Below are positions 43,417 through 47,385 of a DNA stretch of 47,385 nt, piece after piece. A program made the translations under genes and the position numbers. The notes below the pieces were generated by a model. The model searched no databases. It was given only the letters and a program-made list of their open reading frames with translations, and was not told where the DNA came from. Source of the stretch: an uncultured Alphaproteobacteria bacterium (lineage in GTDB: Bacteria > Pseudomonadota > Alphaproteobacteria > Rhodobacterales > Rhodobacteraceae); the NCBI GenBank assembly GCA_902576905.1, contig CACGWW010000012.1, positions 1 through 47,385 on the forward strand, read 5' to 3'. Every line of letters begins with the position of its first letter. Positions within the stretch are counted from its first letter, which is position 1.

Positions 43417-44055
43417 ATGATTAACGCAATTACAATTATTAAGAAAAAACAAGGCCTAACATATGAAAAGTTCCAGAATTACTGGAAAAATGAACATGCT
43501 GAAATTGTAACTAGATCTCCACTTGTGGGAACCTATGTTCAATCTCATCCAATCTATAATGACAAATTGACTTTTGAAAATACTATCGATGGTATTGCAG
43601 AAATTTGGTTTGATGACACAAATGCAATGCGTTCTTTAGCTGCCACTAAAGAATATAAAGATATCCAAGATGATGAAAAAGTCTTTATAGATGGTAGCGC
43701 TGTAAGGTTAATCATTGCCGAGGATATAATAACCGTCGAAGGTAACGTTTCAGACTACAAGCTTATAATTTTTATGAATAAATCTAGTAATGTTGAACTA
43801 ACGGACTTCAGGAAAGAATTAGTTGATATGGCCTCTCAGTACTCCAAACAAAATGTAAATAGGATGAAAGTAAGTTTGCCAAAAACAGCAGGTTATAAGG
43901 GCGATAAAAGTCCAGCTTGGGATGCTATTTTAACTGTTTGGTTAGACTTAAAAGTCGATCAACAATACATAGACGACACAGTAAATTATTTTTCCAATTC
44001 AGCGCCAAATATCATTGCAAAATTATGTAGCTCAGTAGTGGTACAGGAAAAATAA
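43417..44055 (+). CDS. EthD-domain protein, 212 aa
   Basis: Dimeric alpha+beta barrel (ferredoxin-like) protein. The EthD signature is in the first half: ITIIKKKQGLTYEKFQNYWK, NEHAEIVTRSP and GIAEIWFDDTNAMRSLAATK, then DGSAVRLIIAED. The second half (about 110-212; DYKLIIFMNKSS onward) looks like a degenerate second copy of the same fold, giving a tandem EthD arrangement. Family members accompany ether or aromatic degradation but are mostly uncharacterised; no P450 partner is nearby. Confidence 0.78.
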   Translation: MINAITIIKKKQGLTYEKFQNYWKNEHAEIVTRSPLVGTYVQSHPIYNDKLTFENTIDGIAEIWFDDTNAMRSLAATKEYKDIQDDEKVFIDGSAVRLIIAEDIITVEGNVSDYKLIIFMNKSSNVELTDFRKELVDMASQYSKQNVNRMKVSLPKTAGYKGDKSPAWDAILTVWLDLKVDQQYIDDTVNYFSNSAPNIIAKLCSSVVVQEK

Positions 44056-44064
44056 TTGAAGAAA

Positions 44065-45897
44065 CTACTCGGGCATACCCGCAAGGCGCATTCCCTCAAT
44101 CATTAATTCTTGTATATCCTTATTAAGGTCGGGAGCAACGCTTTTGTAATCCTCAATAGTTTTTATTTCAGGACGTTCTTCTTGATATTTCAAGAGCCAT
44201 TCCTTACTTTCTCCAACTTTTCCTTGGTGAGCTAAAACTGCTGCTTTGAATCCAAAATATCTACTATGATTATTTTCCCTCATTTCGCGTTCTAAAGATT
44301 GAATAGCGTTTTCCCAATCCTTGTTACCAAAATGACATAGAAATATTACTGTCTCTCCATAATTTTCAGCTAAGTCATCTATTTCAGCAGATCTAGTAAA
44401 GGCATCAATTGCAGCTGTGAAAGCACTCTCCTCCAATAAATTCATCCCCTTCGCCATAAGAGTCCTTGAATGATGGGGGTTGACTTCTAGAGCTTTATTA
44501 ACGTAGTCAGCAAACCTCTGTTTATCTCCGTCAATAAACGCTATAAAACCCATATTCATTATTGAGTCCGGATTTTTAGGATCTAATTGAAATGCTTTTT
44601 CTGTATACTCTCTGAATTTTTTGTCATTTTCTTCTCTTTTATCCTGAACTGAGGATTCAAAAATCAAAAAATTATAGGCTTGGGCCAACAAGTTGAATGC
44701 AGAGCTATGATTTGGATCTAACGCTGTTGCTTTTTCCCCATGTTCCAAAGATTTATAAATATAGGTAAGTTTATCTTCAGTGGTCTTTGAAGAATTCATA
44801 AGTGCGTAAGAATTCACGGCCTGTAAATACTCATCCCAGCTGCTAAGCGCATTCATCTCTCGGTCAGATAACTTTTTTCTTTCATTATTAATGATTGCTG
44901 GACCGATTAACGCTGCGGATTTTTGTGAAACTTCATCCTGAACTTCAAAGACATCATCTAATGATCGATCCCATGTTTGTGACCAAATTTGTGTATCTTC
45001 GACGGCATCCGTAAGCTTTGCCATTATCCTAACTTTATTGCCGCCTTTTCTAATACTTCCTTGCACCAAATAGCTAGCACCTAGGTCAGAGGCAATTTTT
45101 TGTGTAGGTTCTTTCGTATCTTTGTAAGGTATTACTGAATTTATAGATATAATCGGAAATGTCTTCAGTTTAGATAGATAAGAAATAATATCCTCAGTGA
45201 TCCCATCAACAAAGAAATCTTGCTCGGAGTCATTACTTAAATTCAAGAAAGGAAGTACTGCTACTGATGGCGCTTTACTTGTTTTTGTAATTTTTTCCGC
45301 TGCAGCCTCTGCAAGTTTTTTGTCATTTTTTTCTCTAACTTGTAGATCGGGGTCCGCAATATCGTAAGCATGGACCTCAGTGTTTTTAACCTTTTGTTCA
45401 CCAAGATCATTGAATATTAGTTCTGTCTTTTTATTCACAAAGTCAACTATGCTTTTTGACACACATATCCCATTGGGTTGTGAGAGAGCCTCAAGTCTTG
45501 CGGCTACATTTACACCTTCACCGTAAAGATTATCTCCTTCAATTATCACATCACCCATATTCAAACCTATTCTGAAGCTCATTTGTGATTCTTTAGAAAC
45601 TGACTTATTTCTTTCCTTGATTAATTTTTGAAATTCATTAGCACAAACCACAGCAGAGACAGCACTCTGAAATTCAGCTAATACAGAGTCTCCTGCCGTA
45701 TTAAAAATTCTGCCACCATGCTCTTCAAAAAGTTTATCTAAGATTTCCTGGCAAGCTCTAAAGCTACGTAAGGTTTCTTCTTCGTTTACTTCCATAGATT
45801 TGCTGAAACCAACAACGTCAGTAACAAAAATAACTGCGATTTTTCTGTCTATGTCTTGCTGAGAAGATTTATTTAATTTAAAAACATTCTCTGCCAT
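44065..45897 (-). CDS. Adenylate cyclase with TolB/FlgO-like middle domain and TPR repeats
   Basis: Multidomain protein of 610 residues without obvious membrane helix. Residues about 18-185 are a class III cyclase: Asp27 (FVTDVVGFS) and Asp70 (NTAGDSVLAEF) for metals, NLYGEGVNVAARLEAL with Asn and Arg catalytic residues. The purine Lys position reads Asn66 in FNTAGD, as seen in this subfamily. Residues about 205-335 are a TolB-N/FlgO-like domain (SVAVLPFLNLSNDSEQDFF, ASYLVQGSIRKGGNKVRI, DTQIWSQTWDRSLDDVF). Residues about 345-600 are tetratricopeptide repeats. This architecture is common in rhizobial cyclase families. Input signal unknown. Confidence 0.88.
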   Translation of the reverse strand: MAENVFKLNKSSQQDIDRKIAVIFVTDVVGFSKSMEVNEEETLRSFRACQEILDKLFEEHGGRIFNTAGDSVLAEFQSAVSAVVCANEFQKLIKERNKSVSKESQMSFRIGLNMGDVIIEGDNLYGEGVNVAARLEALSQPNGICVSKSIVDFVNKKTELIFNDLGEQKVKNTEVHAYDIADPDLQVREKNDKKLAEAAAEKITKTSKAPSVAVLPFLNLSNDSEQDFFVDGITEDIISYLSKLKTFPIISINSVIPYKDTKEPTQKIASDLGASYLVQGSIRKGGNKVRIMAKLTDAVEDTQIWSQTWDRSLDDVFEVQDEVSQKSAALIGPAIINNERKKLSDREMNALSSWDEYLQAVNSYALMNSSKTTEDKLTYIYKSLEHGEKATALDPNHSSAFNLLAQAYNFLIFESSVQDKREENDKKFREYTEKAFQLDPKNPDSIMNMGFIAFIDGDKQRFADYVNKALEVNPHHSRTLMAKGMNLLEESAFTAAIDAFTRSAEIDDLAENYGETVIFLCHFGNKDWENAIQSLEREMRENNHSRYFGFKAAVLAHQGKVGESKEWLLKYQEERPEIKTIEDYKSVAPDLNKDIQELMIEGMRLAGMPE

Positions 45898-45991
45898 TTT
45901 AAGTCCTCAAATTGTACCTATAATACATTAATCTTTTTTCTATCAAAGTCACGAACTTAGAATACATTTTTATAATTAAGTTTGAGAGGTA

Positions 45992-47350
45992 TCAAATCTT
46001 TAGGCGTTCCAAAGCAGATTTTTTTTCACTCTTAATTTTAACAAATCTAAAAAAAAGAAGGATGGAACAAACTAATAAGCCCAGTCCAATGCCGTAATAT
46101 ACTCCTGAGCCCGCCAATGCAGTTTTTTGAGAAAGCAAATATGCGGCAGGGATACCTATAGTCCAATAAGAAAAAAAAGAAATTATGAACGGTCTCTTTG
46201 TATCTGAGAAGCCTCTCAAGAGTGCAGCGAAAAGTATTTGTCCACTGTCGGCTAAATGGAAAAAACAGCCAACGAAGAGAAAAATTCCTGCATAGAACGC
46301 AACCATCTCCACATTTAAATCATTACTATTCAAAAATAAAGAGATTATAAAATCACCAAAAAATATTATTAGGAAGGTATTCAGAAGTGCCCACCCAAGG
46401 CCAAGAAAATAGACAGAGGAAGCTGCTTGGTCCAACTTGCTTAACTCATTCGCTCCAATTGTTTTAGCAATAATGACCGTACCGGCTTGGGAGATTCCAA
46501 GGGGTATCATGAAAAAAAGTGCGAATACTGTTATGGAAATTCCGTGGGCCGCTAATTCTACGTCACCAATCCAACCCATTAAAATAGAGGCAAATGAAAA
46601 CATTCCACTTTCGGCCATAATTGTTAAACATATCGGCCAACCAAGTTTGAAAAGATTTTTGAAAATTTCAGGGTCGAAAACAAAAAAATCTTTAAAGATT
46701 TGCTTTTCTTTTAAATCAGAAAGATGAATGTACAAAAGCCCAGATAGCATCATAGCAATACTGGTTAAAAGTGAAGAACACGCGACTCCACTTATCCCTA
46801 ACTCAGGGAATCCGTAGTTGCCAAAGATAAATAGATAATTAAATGTAAAATTTGTTAATAAACCTAAGATAGATATAAAAAGAACAACTTGCTGCTTTTT
46901 CACCGATATCAAAAATGCCTTTATTACGTATGTGAGAAGTAAAAATGGCATCATCCACTGAACTATTTGAATATATTGAGAAACTATTTCGACAATATAC
47001 TCATCCTGTTCTAAAAATGTAAGAAATGCTGAAGTGTTGCTCACTAAAACCAAGCCAAATAGTGAAAAGGCAAAAACTAGCCATAGACCCATTCTGAAAT
47101 TAATTCTAAGTGATTCTGTATCTTCCTTTCCAAAAGCTTTTGATACATTTGTAATTACAGCCAGTGAAAAGCCAGTGAGAGTTATGTATACAAAGAAAAG
47201 ACATGTATGCCCTAGCGTTAAGGCAGCTAGTTCACTAGTCCCATACCAACCAATCATAGCAACGTCGGTTAGCCCTAAGCCTAACTGAGCTATTTGTGCT
47301 ACTATTAACGGTAAAGAAAGCTTAAAAGTGGATAGCAGATGTTCTCTCAA
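45992..47350 (-). CDS. MATE family efflux transporter
   Basis: Inner-membrane exporter of 452 residues with twelve hydrophobic segments. The N-terminal LPLIVAQIAQLGLGLTDVAM and MIGWYGTSELAALTLGH are the MATE start motif; the second half repeats it (ICLTIMAESGMFSFASILMG, IGDVELAAHGISITVFALFF). NorM/DinF-type proteins use Na+ or H+ gradients to expel cationic compounds. It precedes the cyclase-TPR gene on the same strand with 94 bases between, and its start lies 35 bases from the right edge. Confidence 0.9.
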   Translation of the reverse strand: MREHLLSTFKLSLPLIVAQIAQLGLGLTDVAMIGWYGTSELAALTLGHTCLFFVYITLTGFSLAVITNVSKAFGKEDTESLRINFRMGLWLVFAFSLFGLVLVSNTSAFLTFLEQDEYIVEIVSQYIQIVQWMMPFLLLTYVIKAFLISVKKQQVVLFISILGLLTNFTFNYLFIFGNYGFPELGISGVACSSLLTSIAMMLSGLLYIHLSDLKEKQIFKDFFVFDPEIFKNLFKLGWPICLTIMAESGMFSFASILMGWIGDVELAAHGISITVFALFFMIPLGISQAGTVIIAKTIGANELSKLDQAASSVYFLGLGWALLNTFLIIFFGDFIISLFLNSNDLNVEMVAFYAGIFLFVGCFFHLADSGQILFAALLRGFSDTKRPFIISFFSYWTIGIPAAYLLSQKTALAGSGVYYGIGLGLLVCSILLFFRFVKIKSEKKSALERLKI

Positions 47351-47385
47351 TTGCGTATCACAATTGCATTATATAATAGATTAAG

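Noticed and set aside
1-47385. Search for CRISPR arrays, tRNA, rRNA, IS elements or prophage genes
   Set aside because: No spaced repeats, cloverleaf-like clusters, transposase motifs or phage structural genes were seen; the HAD gene has phage-like relatives but stands alone.

Overview
This is a compact, AT-rich chromosomal segment from a bacterium, most plausibly a free-living marine alphaproteobacterium. That placement is inferred from the gene families: a complete LivHMGF uptake system, many FAD-dependent amino-acid oxidoreductases, class III CoA transferase, saccharopine dehydrogenases, type III glutamine synthetase, and adenylate cyclases of the CyaC and TPR types. It also rests on the short intergenic gaps and overlapping genes. 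I cannot fix the clade (SAR116-like, SAR11-related or other low-GC marine lineages) by eye. I see no rRNA, tRNA, insertion sequence, prophage, CRISPR array or replication origin.

Layout: 1-4483 (+) is a branched-chain-type ABC importer, with its binding protein cut by the left edge. 4524-10413 (-) holds pirin, an AEC-type permease, a small unknown protein, a GST, an AbgB-like M20 amidohydrolase, a DUF2652 cyclase-fold protein and an NTF2-like protein. 10563-13991 (-) is a tightly coupled three-gene operon of class III CoA transferase and two saccharopine dehydrogenases, which points to lysine breakdown through saccharopine toward glutaryl-CoA. Divergent from it (14120-18409, +) are a redox-sensor adenylate cyclase of CyaC type, a DAO-family oxidase and an M24 peptidase. 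18412-22605 (-) carries a COG4091 dehydrogenase, two SDRs and an MFS transporter. 22690-25919 (+) carries a GST, a carboxymuconolactone decarboxylase-like protein, a frameshifted methyltransferase and a type III glutamine synthetase (or gamma-glutamylmethylamide synthetase). 25936-27374 (-) pairs a RidA-like protein with a DpkA-like cyclic-imine reductase. 27516-29935 (+) has a Zn-ribbon protein, a coiled-coil cyclase and a frameshifted threonine synthase.

The right third holds a divergent IlvD/Edd dehydratase, a methyltransferase, endonuclease III followed in frame by a HAD phosphatase with no AUG start, a Cys/Met-metabolism PLP enzyme, an aminotransferase, a glutaminyl cyclase, a DauA-like D-amino-acid dehydrogenase with a small membrane protein ahead of it, an SDR-FadH-DAO operon, an AhpD-like protein, an EthD-domain protein, a cyclase-TPR protein and a MATE exporter. 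The general theme is uptake and oxidative breakdown of amino acids and related amines through imines and CoA esters, with ammonia recapture by glutamine synthetase. Four proteins with a class III nucleotide cyclase fold in 47 kb suggest heavy use of cyclic-nucleotide signalling.

Two core genes (methyltransferase, threonine synthase) are each broken by what looks like one extra T in a short T run. This may be assembly or sequencing error rather than true decay. No obviously unprecedented multi-gene system stands out. The best leads are the redox-sensing cyclase facing the lysine operon, the imine-handling pair with a non-canonical RidA, and the start-less HAD gene behind nth.
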